Origin: Gnetum montanum
Lineage: Eukaryota > Streptophyta > Gnetopsida > Gnetales > Gnetaceae
NCBI GenBank assembly: GCA_015680685.1
Contig: MNCI01011532.1
Span: forward strand, 82,567 to 146,566
Reading direction: 5' to 3'
DNA length: 64,000 bases
A model generated the notes under the pieces. It was not told the DNA's origin, made no database searches, and saw nothing but the letters and a program-made list of their open reading frames with translations. Made by a program: the position numbers and the translations under genes. Positions 22,780-34,392 of this stretch are shown here, in pieces. Numbering within the stretch: position 1 is the first letter of the stretch; every line of letters begins with the position of its first letter.

Positions 22780-24190
22780 ACAGTGTGAGTATCGGAAACC
22801 AGGTAATGGTGGCAGCGTGAGCAAGGTGGATAGTGGATAGCATCAGAGGGAGAATCAGGGTGTGTACGGCAGCGTACAGCGTCCTGGAGGGGAGTGTGAG
22901 TAACTATTGCCCTTAGATCCACAACACTCGGAGCCAGATCTACAACTACAGCATCCAGATCTGTAGTGTATGGGGAAAAATGGGTATATGGGTAAAGGCA
23001 AACAAGACAAGGGCAAAGGAAAGAAGGAGGCAATGCTAGGATCCCTTCATGGACAGGGTCCATGCACAGGTACACTCCTATTTCATATTTTATTTGCCTT
23101 TTTCTTGCTACATATTATTTTTTTGTTGTTTTTTCCATGTGTACATCCCTGTACCCTGAGCATTTACAGCGTGTGAATTTTTTTTGTGTGAATGGTGTCT
23201 TCCACGTGACTTAATTTCCTCAGCGTGAGGAACTAATTTCTGAACTGCGTTTTTTTTATGTGTGTTTTCTTGGGCCTAATTGTTTTGATTTATGAGTGTA
23301 AGTGATGTGTGTCCATAGGCAGCTTGAATGACAACCAGAGCCATATTTTTGAGTGTATTTTATTTTTACAATTTTGGGGAAGGCTAGGTTTTTCTGCAAT
23401 ATTTTGTTTTCCCTACCATGAATTGTAGGCTTTGCATTCCCATTATTAGTTGTAGTTCCACTGCTTGTACATGAAGGTTTGAATGCCTAGGTTTGGGATC
23501 GTGGGAGAAATAGAATAGCGTGAGTGATTTCTGTTTGGGGAAAAATTATCATTAGCGTGAGTATAAGCTCCATTCAATATCAGCGTGAGTACAGGCTTTC
23601 AGTATTAGCGTGAGTAGTTTGGTTTTCATTATCAATGTGAGTAGTTTGGTTTTCCCATACTTAGCAAAAAATAAAATTATTTTGAATGAATACGAGCGCC
23701 TGACTTTGCGTAGACTATGTGAGTGACTCGGGTTTCCTTGGCAGCGTGAGTTCACCCTGGCCCAATGTCAGCATGAGTTCATAGAGTCAAAATCTACATT
23801 GATAAGGGGCCAAAATCAGCGTGAGGGTAAGTATAGAACCATGGGCAATGTGAGTTTACGACCCAGTGAGTGAATATTCCAATGTGAGTGATATATTCTG
23901 GCCTTACCATGTCTGATTTTAGTATGAAATCAGTGTGAGTGAGTTTCGAATGTCCAACGTGGGTTAAGCCTCTTATTCAGCGTGAGTAATGGTATTTTTG
24001 TTCATACCCAGCGTGAGTGTTGATACCTAGCGTGAGTGTTTTATCCATACTCATAGCATGACTCATTTTTGTTTACTAGGTGAGTGTATTTTAGCATGAT
24101 ACTTGGCAGTGTATTTTAGCGCAATACCCCTAAGTTGCAGAGTGAGTATCTCTTATCATTTGGTGTGAATAGTACATGTGGGATTCAGTG
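22780..24190 (-). repeat. ACTCACGCTG motif-rich spacer of E2
   Basis: On the plus strand dozens of CAGCGTGAGT copies, densest at 23510-24060, often between dissimilar 20-40-bp spacers, so this is not a simple tandem array. Some copies read AATGTGAGT or AGCATGAGT, the expected CpG-decay products. The motif orientation relative to the element is the same as in E1 (2640-3850). No gene. Confidence 0.85.
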
Positions 24191-25477
24191 TTGATGGGCA
24201 TAACTTGATTTGGGCGTTAGGCATTTCCAATGAAATTTTGTTCGGATTTATACTTATACATTGAAATAGTCACCTTGCCTTGCCTCGTATTGTTCTTGCC
24301 TTCTTAGTGATGTCTATGTTTGCATTAAAATCTTACGTATCTTCTCCTCTTCTAAATCATACCAAAAATTTCATTTCATTGTTAAGTCGCAAGAAAGCAA
24401 TCAAGATTCATGGCATTGGCATGAGATGGATCACAGAAAACTAGGGAGTATGAATAAATAAACAACCACTATGGTAATCGAAGGCCGAAGGGGCAAGTAC
24501 GGGTGATGTGGAAATCATTTTTTGGGTTCACTAAGGAGGGTGTAAATTCACCGTATGAAATGTTGCCACCTAAAACAAGTTGTGAGAGCTAAATCTGGGA
24601 TTTCATTTTAACTTTAGTTTGAGGGCCTTAGGATACAGTGTATGAAATCCTTTACGCTATAAAAACAGTGATGATCCATGAACTAGTTTTGGTTCTGAAC
24701 AATGTTTGGGATTTCATTTTTTCTAGATTTGTTACAATGATGATCATTTAACAAAAATGATAATTTGTTCACTCATCTAAAATTTGCTTGTATCTAAACA
24801 TTTTTGAAACCAGCTGGCATGGACACTTTGGTGAAGGTATGCCCATTTTTTGAAAACAAATGCGTAAAATTGCATTTGCATGGATTCACCTGCCTTTGGG
24901 GAGCATCAAAGGTTCCACGATGACTCGCACATTCACGCGTGTTTATTGTTCATTGCTATTTTTTACTCTCTTTTTCTTCATATTTCTGCTGAAAACAGAA
25001 AAAAGCAAAACAGGATCATCATCATGGGTCATAAGTCATGAACATGATAAAGGATGGGTGCTTGTTCAACTATTTTAAAAAATCTGTTTGCTTATAAAGC
25101 ATCAAATCCCACCAACACATGGCCAATGGCCATATGCAAGCTCATGGTGCTCTTTTTTTTACTTTCTCCCTCATCATGACTAGTGTTGATTTTTTTTTAA
25201 AGGTTTTCAATCATTGTGGATGAGGTGAGTTTGGGGACAAAACCCCTTCCCAACGCATTTTATAAAATATTTGTGGGTGCTCCTAGTGCTAATTTGTTTA
25301 GATGCCAATGGTAAACTAATTTTTCTAAGTGTTCAGCATGCTAAGTATGCACTTAAGTGTTAGTGTAAAATGTTGTGTATGAATAATTTATATGTTTATA
25401 TGCATTGAAGTATCTCTACAACAATTTTTGCAATATCTCATCCACTGGAGAATTATTTTATGTGTTTAAAATATGGG
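24191..25477. other. Region 5' of the E2 antisense gene; no clear gene
   Basis: AT-rich. Short ORFs have no counterpart elsewhere in the family. ATGGACACTTTGGTGAAG followed by GTATGC (24818-24841) could be a small first exon of the antisense gene on the plus strand, but nothing else supports this. Confidence 0.35.
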
Positions 25478-25612
25478 TTGGTATCAGTTTTAAGTCATAA
25501 TTCCAGGACAAAGTGTGGTGTCAATTTACCTTCATGACACCAAGATGTAAGTGTTACTTATGTTTTAAGTGGTGGGTTGTGTATGGTGTCAGTTTATCGT
25601 CTTAACTCCAGG
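25478..25612 (+). repeat. Dispersed border repeats upstream of the antisense gene
   Basis: Three spaced copies of GGTGTCAGTTTATCGTC-type text (25478, 25530, 25580), each followed by CCAGGA- or CCAAGA-like sequence. Related to the 38-bp repeats at 18495-18645. Confidence 0.65.
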
Positions 25613-25682
25613 ATGAAGGTTTTATGTACTCTATGTGTTTTGGGTAAAACATACGCTTATTTTAATTTCTGGCTATGTGCAG

Positions 25683-28600
25683 GGGCCTTAAAACCTTTTT
25701 CTTGGTGGTGGAGCTCATAGGTGTACTTACATGATTTGGTGCTATGGAACCTAATGCACCTCCACATGACATGGAGATCGGGTTACAAGAGTTATGGTTT
25801 CGTCCAGGTGCTAGCGAGTTTCTATCCTTCATTTTGCAGGGCTTCAGCATTGTGATTTGGTCTCATCTGAGTGAAGAAGTGGCTCATAGTGTTGTGGAGA
25901 CCATACTGCCTGGTTCATCCAATGGTATATTGGCATTTGTTGTTGATGTGGATGAGGGGCTATTTAAAGTTGGTGATGGTCCTGTGGAAGGTTCTAGATC
26001 TAGCCACCCTTTGACTCATGTGTGAGAGTTACAATCTTACAACCACTACACCAGTAGTAGTACCCTCTTCCTAGCTTTCCATGCACATACATTATTCCAA
26101 AATGCACCTGGAATAGTGTAAAGGGTAGATAGGTAACCTCTTTTGATTTTTCTTTTATTTTACTTGTTTTGATGTTATACTGTTGTTGATGTTTGATCAT
26201 CGTTTCTTCGTAGGCCCTGGTTTGATGAAGATGGAACGCGTAGGAATGATGACGGAATTGACTTGACATGTACAACCTTGGAGGCTTTTCTGGTGTGCCC
26301 CACTCTTATTGGTGCCATGGTGTGCTTGTCCATTATCACAAACAGTATTCTAGGGCCTTTTAACGGTGTGAAGATTGTGGGTGGCTACATAAAGATTGGT
26401 CCCGTAACGGTTCGGTGTTTCCTCTAGTGGTTGATCCAATGCCAAGTGTGCCTGATCCATTTGTTAATGGTAAGTGATTATGTTTTGAGCCTTATTTTAT
26501 CCTTGCTACTCGATTGTTTATCATGATTTTAATCTTTTTGTTTAACATATCATTGCAGTGGATGTTACCCCAGGTGGGGTTGTCATCGTGACTAGGCATA
26601 CTAAGGGTACTTTGTTCATGAAATTCAGGGAGACTGAAGATTCACAGCAATGGTTGAATACTAAGGCATCTCAACATGTAATCACTTGCCTAACCGATGC
26701 TAGTCTACTGCATCTGTTCACTGCCTTGACCCCTATCATCTCCATGACCAAAATGGTTTTCATTGTTGATTCTTTCAACAATGAAGTGACCTATTTTTGT
26801 ATGCAAGTACAAGGGGTTACGGTTATGTTCCATCTAACCACCGAGTTCTTTTCGGATCTCTTTGGTGTATCATCAGATGGTGCCAAGATTATAGTGAACC
26901 ATGCAAATAGAGAAGGGCATGTGGTTAAAGAATTGGAGGAATGGCTGGGCGTGAAGCGAGGTCCTAAAGGCTTCCTTATGTAGGGGAACACTAAAGTGAT
27001 GGAGGTGAATCAATTGTATCCATTATTAGAGCACACGCATTTCCCAAGTCTCTATCTCAAATGAGAGCTCTTGGAGTAGAGCTTGTGTGTATCATGCACT
27101 CGATTTTAGAGACTGGGATGCATTATAACTGGGCACAATTTCTACTTTTGGGTTTTTAGGGGGAGATTGTCAGATTGCACTTGAACGTGGAGGTGCAGTC
27201 TCACTTCACGTTTGCTTTCTTTGTAGGTTACCTTCGCAGACTAGTTGAGTTCCTAGTGGTCCACATGGGTAATGAGCATATGTTGAGGGACCGTGCACAA
27301 CTGTCTCGTCCATGGATTCATCACTTGTTTGATGTTACCAGGTCTCAAGACACTCCCGAAGGCATTGAGGAATCAGTCTCTGTCACAACAGGGGGTGAAG
27401 CTAGTGTTTCTTACCATACGCATGATAGTGTAGGGTTGGAACTGACTAGTTTTCATTACACTACAAGGAAAGCTGACTCGGTGATTAAAGAAATGATTGG
27501 GAAAGCTAAATCCAAGGTACAGAGACCTAAACGTCCTAGCAAAGCAGCTCCAGAAGCTAACCCACTAGGAGTAAAATGTATTAGATTCAAGTTGCCAGAG
27601 TGTGGTAAGTACATTTTATTTATTGTTAGTGTTTTATGTTTTTTGATTTTATTCACTTATTACATGATGTTGATTTTGAGTTTATGAATGTTATTAGAGA
27701 AAACCTCTGAAAGGAAAAGTGTTGAACAAGGTCTAGTGGTTGAACAAGCAGTGACTCCCATTGATCAAGTTGAGGAAATAGAAGAAGCTAACGTAGTAGA
27801 GGTTGGGGAGATTCTCATCTCCCTAGAGGAATGTGTGGAAGAACGTGTAGAAGAAGAAATGGAAGCGAATTTAGCTGGAGGCACAGATGTTGTTAAACTC
27901 TCTAGTGAGGAGAGAGAAGTGTTTGATGGCTTTTTTGGGGGAACATTACATCTTGGTGATCCACCAGAGTTGACCAACCAAAGGGTTTTTGGTATGTTTT
28001 ATTTATTGTGGTATTTTTTCTATATATTTATTATTATTATTATTATTTTATGTTTGGCTTTTCTTTTATTATTACAAGGCTTAGGCGCTGAAACAACAGA
28101 GGCTCCTAATCTTCAAATAAAAGTCCCTAGATTACAGGCACTAGCTAAAATGACTTCCTAGGCTAGTTCAGGTTCAACGAATGAACGCAAACCGTGGACT
28201 AAAATGCCTAACAAAGTGGACTTTGTTACCGGTATTGTCAATGAAGTGGTTAATCACCTTTGGGAGGCTGACCCTGAACTAGGTACATGATTTTAGTGAC
28301 TTGAGTTACTCTGTTTTAACTTGTCTTATATTTTGATTAGCTGAGTTATGCTTCTTGTATTGGTAGGTGCAAAACTTGAATGGGATCCGTTCAAAGCCAC
28401 CCATATCAATGGGCTGCTTGAACTTCCTGTAGAGATTGGGAAAGTTCCAAGGAAGATTTATGATGCAGTTGCCAAATGCATGGTGCAAAATGCTAAATAT
28501 CTTTGGACTTGCAGACGTTCCATTGAACAGCTTTGGCAGAAAGTTCAAACAGTTGAAAAGGATAATGCCAAGGTAACGAAAGAAAGAAATGATTACAAAT

Positions 28601-29334
28601 CACATTATGAGTTTGCGGCTGCTAGGTTGGAGGGGGATAGTACTTGGTGAACTTCTGAGATCACCTATGCTAGATATTGGAATGTGTTAAAGAGCAAAGT
28701 AAAGGTGACTCGGGAGTTGGCTGAGCAAAGGGATCAAATCAATTTGCTAAACTGGAAATGTCAAGACTGGAAAGCCTTTGCTACCAAGGTATGAAAATGG
28801 GGATAGGATCAAAAAGACCACAAATACCAATACAAGAGATGGCTAAAAGAAGAGTCTATTGAACAACATCAATTGGAAATGTTCATTGAGGGTTTGGGTC
28901 TACAATCCTCCTATGATAAGTTCGTTGAGTGCACTGTAGTGGAGGGATCTCCTAAGAGATCCATCACTACTGCTTTTGGGGAGGTTTCTGTAGGAAAATT
29001 TCCTCTTGAACATCCCACATGGACGTCCGTGGACAAGGGCAAAGCCATAGCCAATGTGGATTTAGGCCTCGAAGAAGAAGATTGGCCGTGTGTATTAGAA
29101 GAAGAGATTCTTTGTCATTTAGAGTTCAGACTCAGACCTTCTTCGTCTGTAAGTATTTCGATCTTGTAACATTTTTGTTGTTTTTAAGTTAATGCTTTTT
29201 TTTACTAATTATTTATTATTATTTTTTTCTATTTTTGGAAGGGACATGATGATGATGATGGTGGCCCCAGTGGAGCAGGACCCAATGATGCAGATGAGTT
29301 TGGGGACCAAGCCCCTCCTAGCGCTGATGTTTAG
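25683..29334 (+). pseudogene. E2 antisense accessory gene, at least 7 exons (plant transposon-protein / mobile-domain-like)
   Basis: Plus-strand gene inside the minus-strand element. Proposed exons: 25683-26132, 26214-26469, 26559-27604, 27698-27991, 28079-28282, 28367-29148, 29242-29334. Introns have GT-AG ends (for example GTAAGTG...CATTGCAG at 26470-26558; GTAAGTA...GGAAG at 29149-29241). Excluding the uncertain 5' extension, it encodes about 1020 residues. The N-terminal half has VIWSHLSEEVAHSVVETILP, FVVDVDEGLFKVGDGP, and MQVQGVTVMFHLTTEFFSDL then FGVSSDG, followed by HYNWAQFLLLGF and HFTFAFFVGYLRRLVEFL. This pattern recalls proteins annotated as putative plant transposon protein or plant mobile domain. 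Then come a basic linker (KVQRPKRPSK), an acidic stretch (EECVEERVEEEMEA), a coiled-coil-like part (28530-28640) and an acidic tail (DDDDGG). About eight in-frame stops. Function unknown; family by eye only. Confidence 0.75.
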
Positions 29335-29734
29335 TTTAACTTGTCATTGTTAGCTTAGTTATGTTCTTTTTTTTCTTTGAAATTTTGTGGATTTCATGGA
29401 AACAAATGTATGATACAATGTTAACATTTGATATTATCTATTTATACATTTATACAGTTGTTTTTCTTTTTTTATGCTATTCAAGTTTTTTTTAAAAGTT
29501 TCGTCCAAAATTTTGATAAACATAAGTGTAAACACAAAATATATTTATTTATTTATTATTATTATTATTTTTTATTTTTTTGTTTTAACTGTTTGAAAAT
29601 ATAAGAGTAAATGTAACTGAAATGATCATAGTATAGAAGAAATGTAAAGGGCATAGTAATTTGTAAAGAAAGAATGCAACTACACATGCAAACAAAGAAT
29701 GTAATTTTAAAGAAATGGAATTGTAACTTGTTCT
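29335..29734. other. AT-rich spacer downstream of the antisense gene
   Basis: Contains TTATTTATTTATTATTATTA (about 29545-29570). Could serve as the antisense gene's 3' end, but no poly(A) site can be fixed. No gene. Confidence 0.5.
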
Positions 29735-30088
29735 AGTTTAAGGCCATTTGGGGCCATGCGTGTCAATTTTAGAGTCGTGACGGGTTTTAACAATGGCGTT
29801 CTAGTTTAAGGCCATTTCGGGCCATAAGAAAACAAGGGAGATTTAAACTATTTCAGTGGGTTTTAAAATAAATTGGCCATTCCTGACCATGGCTAGTTTT
29901 ATGTCATTGTGGACATGTGGTATTTTAACGTCTTTTCGAATAGTTGTAGTTTATCGTCATTTCGGACGATAGTAGTTTAGTGTCATTTCGGATGAGTGGT
30001 AGTTTAACGTCATTTTGGATGGTTGTAGTTTATCGTCATTTCAGACGATAGTAGTTTAGCATCATTTCAGACGAGTGGTAGTTTAACA
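29735..30088 (-). repeat. Border repeat array between PRO and the antisense gene (E2)
   Basis: Two related unit types on the plus strand: AGTTTAAGGCCATTTCGGGC (29735-29830) and AGTTTATCGTCATTTCGGAC then GATAGT (29940-30088). TATCGTCATTTCGGACGATA can fold into a 7-bp stem. Counterpart in E3: 40535-40870. Confidence 0.88.
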
Positions 30089-30089
30089 A

Positions 30090-30830
30090 TTGAGTAGGTG
30101 CTTTAATTTTCAGAGATTGACATTGTGTGTTCGGCATGTTGGTGTAATCATATATTCAGCTTCTCCTTCGCTAATTATGTTAAACGGTAATTCTGACCAT
30201 GAGATATCTGGAGGAATAACTCTTATGTCAGCATGCTCCGATGTTTCCACATTTTGTAATGTTTCCATATCTTATGGGGGATCACGGTTTGGAGATTGGT
30301 TATCATTTTGGTTGTCAATGGGTGTTGTGTCCTATATTGGCTTGAGAGTAGTGTCATCCTATTTAGGCTCATCGAATTCAACCTCTGAGCCTTGGTTTGT
30401 GCCTATGTGTCCAGAGGTGTTGGGTGTAGCCACATCACCATGTATAATGATTTCACCACCTTCATAGGGTAAGTGAATCTCTTGGTGGATGGGTGAGGAA
30501 ACTGCTTTTAATTGGGATAACCATGGTTGTCCCAATATCAAGTTAAAACCAGGAATCTCATCTACGACTACATATTTAGCTAACATGGGGAATCAGTCCC
30601 TTGCTATGAAATCCAAATTTAGTATTCCTTTGACAACTACACATGATCCACTGAACAATTTTAGGAATGTCGTAGAAGTTGGTTTGATTTGTTCAGTTAG
30701 CCCTAACTATTCGATGATGGGGTATGGTACTACGTTCATGGCTACCCCATCATCTACGTGCACCCTATGTATTTTAAATTAATTTACTTGTATAGTTATG
30801 AACATGGGTGCAGTGGTGACTCTTCTTGTT
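30090..30830 (-). pseudogene. pro: E2 aspartic protease domain (PRO)
   Basis: In sense, RVHVDDGVAMNVVP (30720-30775) carries the catalytic D in the form VDDG seen in Tat/Ogre-type elements. It is followed by the flap-side strand region and LILGQPWL (about 30520-30545), then YEGGEIIIHGDVATP and an acidic tail. The family processes Gag-Pol. Several stops are present (for example in QVN-stop-FKIHR near 30780). The domain ends just before the border repeat array and is separated from RT by about 8 kb, which is the unusual point. Confidence 0.85.
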
Positions 30831-33800
30831 TTTTCATCTATTTTATATTATCTATGTTGAAGCTTAGTGATGTAGCTCTTGATTCTTGATATGGGGACAT
30901 TAATGCATGAATGGAAGGTTCATTTGTGGGTAAGTCTTTGTTGACTGGGATTGATGTTAACATACGTACTAAGGCTTCACGATGAACTTGAGAAGTCAAC
31001 ATGAGGTCATACAAGCTTAAAAATGTGTTTTTTTTTGTTTAAGTACCTATGTGACCTGAGTTAGGGCACTGGCCAAGTCTTTATTGTTTGGTGTGCTTTT
31101 GCTGGTTGAGACTTGATCATTGGGCCCAACAGTTGTATCTCTTGTGAAATGGTTTTCATGTGGTCTAATGTGGCGGTTGGGTTTGATGTATCTGGCATTC
31201 CTGATTTTTTGTTTTTGTGGCTCATGCTTGACTCGTCAGTTGTCGGAGCCATAGGTACAGGGTTTAAGGGAGTGGGTTTCGGTGGCCCCAATTCAAGACT
31301 TCGACATTCTTTTTCCAACCATTCCCTAGTAAGTCTGTCAGTGAGGTGTTCTCGCAAAGGTTGTGGGGGAACCGTTGGAGTGTGAACATTGGGTTGTTTT
31401 GGGACCCGAATTACGAATGGCACAGGTCGAGGTTGTGGTTGAACAGTTGGAGGTGGTTGTGTGTCTGGGTGTTTAGGCACCCTGATGATGAATGAGGTCA
31501 GTTTGGTTTGTGATTGAGGAGTAGGAGGTTGAAGATTAGGGTGTTTGGGTACCCTAATTACTAAGGGAGTTGGTTGGTTTTGTGATTGTACCTCTGTGAT
31601 TGCAACCGCGGGTGGTACCTGAACCACAAAGGGAGTGGGCTGGGTAGGCAGTTGCACATTTACGGTTGCATTGACAGGGGGTACATGAATGAAAAATTGC
31701 TTTGTAGGTGTAGGCGAATTGTATGTGGGATAAGAAGATTGTGGGGATGATGTTGGTGTTGTAGGAGGAACATGAATCATGAAAGGTTTTCTGGGCATTC
31801 CTTGATCATTTCCGATATGGATCGTGTTAATAACATAAGGATCTTCCTTAGTATTAAGGGGGTCTTTGTACACACCCATAGATTGATTCTGTAGTTTAAT
31901 AGGGTTGACATCATCAAATGTTATTTCACCCCTATCAATCATACGTTGTATGTCTTGTTTGAGGGTGAAACAATAATCAGTACCATGCCCATTCCATTGA
32001 TGGTACTCGCAAAATCAATCTAGTCTAAAGCCTCTTGGAATAGGAGGCTCATTTGGTGTTTCCAAGCTTGGGTTTTTGACCAATTCACAAAATCGGTCAT
32101 GTATCTGGGCTGCCGTTGGGGACAACTACTTGTGTTTAATGGCCCCAACCTTCAAAATTTGATCTAACAACTGGGAAGGCTTCATGGGAAGTGGTGTGTA
32201 TTGAGCAGGGTATTTCCTCTCAAACGTACGTGCATGACCCATGTTAGTATCTTGCATGGTAGATGATTTAGGTGTATGTGCAGGAGCAGTTCTCTCATAG
32301 TTGATGGGAACAGTAGGTGGTCTACCTTGCTATCCCCTATTGGTAGGTTGAGTCTCTGCTACTACTGCTACTGTTGCTTTAGCCTTTTCTTTATCTTTTT
32401 TAGTGTGTTGATTTTTGAAGGCTAAGTAAGCAGGGTCATGCTATTTTGGGCTACCTCTTCTATGTTTTTAATCTGTACAAAATCTTGGCTTAGAGTGCAC
32501 ACATTTAGATAGTACATTTTTGATTTGACAAAATCATTCATGGCTCCCTTAAGAATCATAAGAAGGTATGTTTATGGGATTGGCTCATGAAGTTCATTGA
32601 GTGCAGCACTCCATCTTTGGATAAATTTTTGTACAGGTTCAAGCGGTGCTTGTTTTACCTGTATCAGGCTATTCAGGTTTCAGGTTGTATTTAAACCTGG
32701 TAATGAACTAGTGTAAGAGATCCTCCAAAGAGGATATGGAGTTATGAGGCAAGGCTCGGTACCAGTCTAATGCTCTGCCAATGAGGGACATGGCGAACAC
32801 ACGCAAGATTGCATGGGGCCAAGCCTGAAGCAACAAGCATTCTAGTCTAAATGTGACTAGATGGGCGTTGGGGTCTCCTTCCCTGTTGTATTTGGTTAGT
32901 TAAGGCAAAGAAACTCCTTTGGGCAAGGTTAATGGTGGTACCAAAGAGCTAACAGGATCTTCTTGGTAAAAGTCTAATACTTTAAGCTCTTCGTTGTTAG
33001 CATTTTTGAGGCATTTTACCTCATCAATGAGCTCTTGCATCATTGTTTTTGCTTCAGCCCATTCTTGAGCACTTAGTGGAGCAGTAGGTTGGCTAGTTTA
33101 AGTGCCATACAAATTAGATTGCTGTGCAATGGGCAGGAAAGAAGAAAGTTAAGTGGTTGGAGGTTTCACTTGTGGAATATTTACAGTGGGTGCTACTAAT
33201 GGTGGCATACCATAAGGTGTAGGTTGTTATTGTTGTTGAGCGACAGGGGCTGGCCATTGGCCAATTGTGGGTTGTGAAGGGAAACTTTGTACCTGGTGTT
33301 GTACCGGAGGAGCCAAGGGCATGGTATGAACCTGCACTCGTGGGATGAAGTGTATAGATGTGGAAGCGGGTATCACGGATGACATCTTGATTACTTGGGG
33401 TGGGAAAGTTGCTCCTACATTAGTTTGAGAGGGGGGTTGTTGGGGTTGTACTTGTAAGAGAGGGGATAACATGGTGACCAGAGGAATAGTGGGGATGGGT
33501 ATATTGAATTGAGTATTGGTCATAGGGAGAGTGGGAATAAGAGTGGGCGCTTCCTGTTGGGGCGCATGTGCTTGAGTGCTTTTAACTGTATGAAGAGACA
33601 TGGTCTCTCCCGTGAAAGGGTAAAATAATGGATTCACGTAAGTATGTGGACTCAGAATATGATACAAATCCCCATGTTTAGATTAAGCTGCAAAATTATC
33701 TTCCTCATCTCCATTTTGAGATTCTATGGTGGGTTGGTGTGAGGTTTGGTTCCTTGCCATGAGGAGTTGTGATAGGAGTTCATGGTGGGATTCAATGAGT

Positions 33801-34141
33801 GGGATGACATCATAGGCGGTGGGAATGAAGTGATGGCTTCCTTTGTAAATTAGCTCATAGTGTCTCTTTGCTTTCAGTTCATTTCAATCAACGGCCAGGT
33901 TAGCCTGGATTTTAACACAAATAAAATTATATTTTTTAGGAGTTAAGATGGTAAACGTGTGATCTTTACCTTGCAATCTCAGTGACCAGTTAGGTGGCCC
34001 CTGAAAATTCATCTCACCAAGGGTGACCATGGAATCAACGGCAGTGATAGGACCCAAGATTGTAGTACCGAAGTTGGTAATGGGCATGATGATGGTGTTG
34101 GTGTGCACAAGGTCCATTGTCAAAGTTTCTAAATGTAACAT
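30831..34141 (-). pseudogene. gag: E2 gag
   Basis: Long Gag of the Tat/Ogre kind. In sense: N-terminus from 34141 with NWSLRLQGKDHTFTIL (about 34000-33950); a proline/glutamine-rich region 33667-33120; the capsid-like core IGRALDWYRALPHNSISSLE near 32790-32720; a Lys-rich linker (QHTKKDKEKAKA, about 32420-32380); a knuckle-like C-X2-H...H-X4-C motif (CEYHQWNGHGTDYC, 32015-31974) followed by LKQDIQRMIDRGEI; then the long P-rich extension 31790-31350 with six FVIRVP-like repeats. The stretch 31942-31061 is still open (293 residues). Other parts contain stops. The expected product is the structural capsid/nucleocapsid polyprotein in cytoplasmic particles. Confidence 0.88.
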
Positions 34142-34149
34142 CGTAAGAG

Positions 34150-34392
34150 AAAGAAAATAAATGGCTAAGTTTCAAAGAGAGAAAATATGGTCAAGTGTCA
34201 AACAGTGAAAATATGGCTAAGTGTCAAACAGCAAAAATATGGCTAAGTGTCGAACAACGAAATATGGCTAAGTGTCAAAGAGCGAAAATATGGCTAAGTG
34301 TCAAAGAGGGAAAATATGGCTAAGTGTTAAAGAGAGAAAATATGGCTAAGTGTTGAACAGTGAAAATATGGCTAAGTCTTAAACATCGTGAG
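34150..34392 (-). repeat. 26-bp minisatellite in the E2 leader
   Basis: About nine units of AAATATGGCTAAGTGTCAAA followed by a short variable part (CAGCG, GAGAG, CAGTG). It lies between gag and the primer site. E3 has a decayed version at 44815-44990. Confidence 0.9.
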
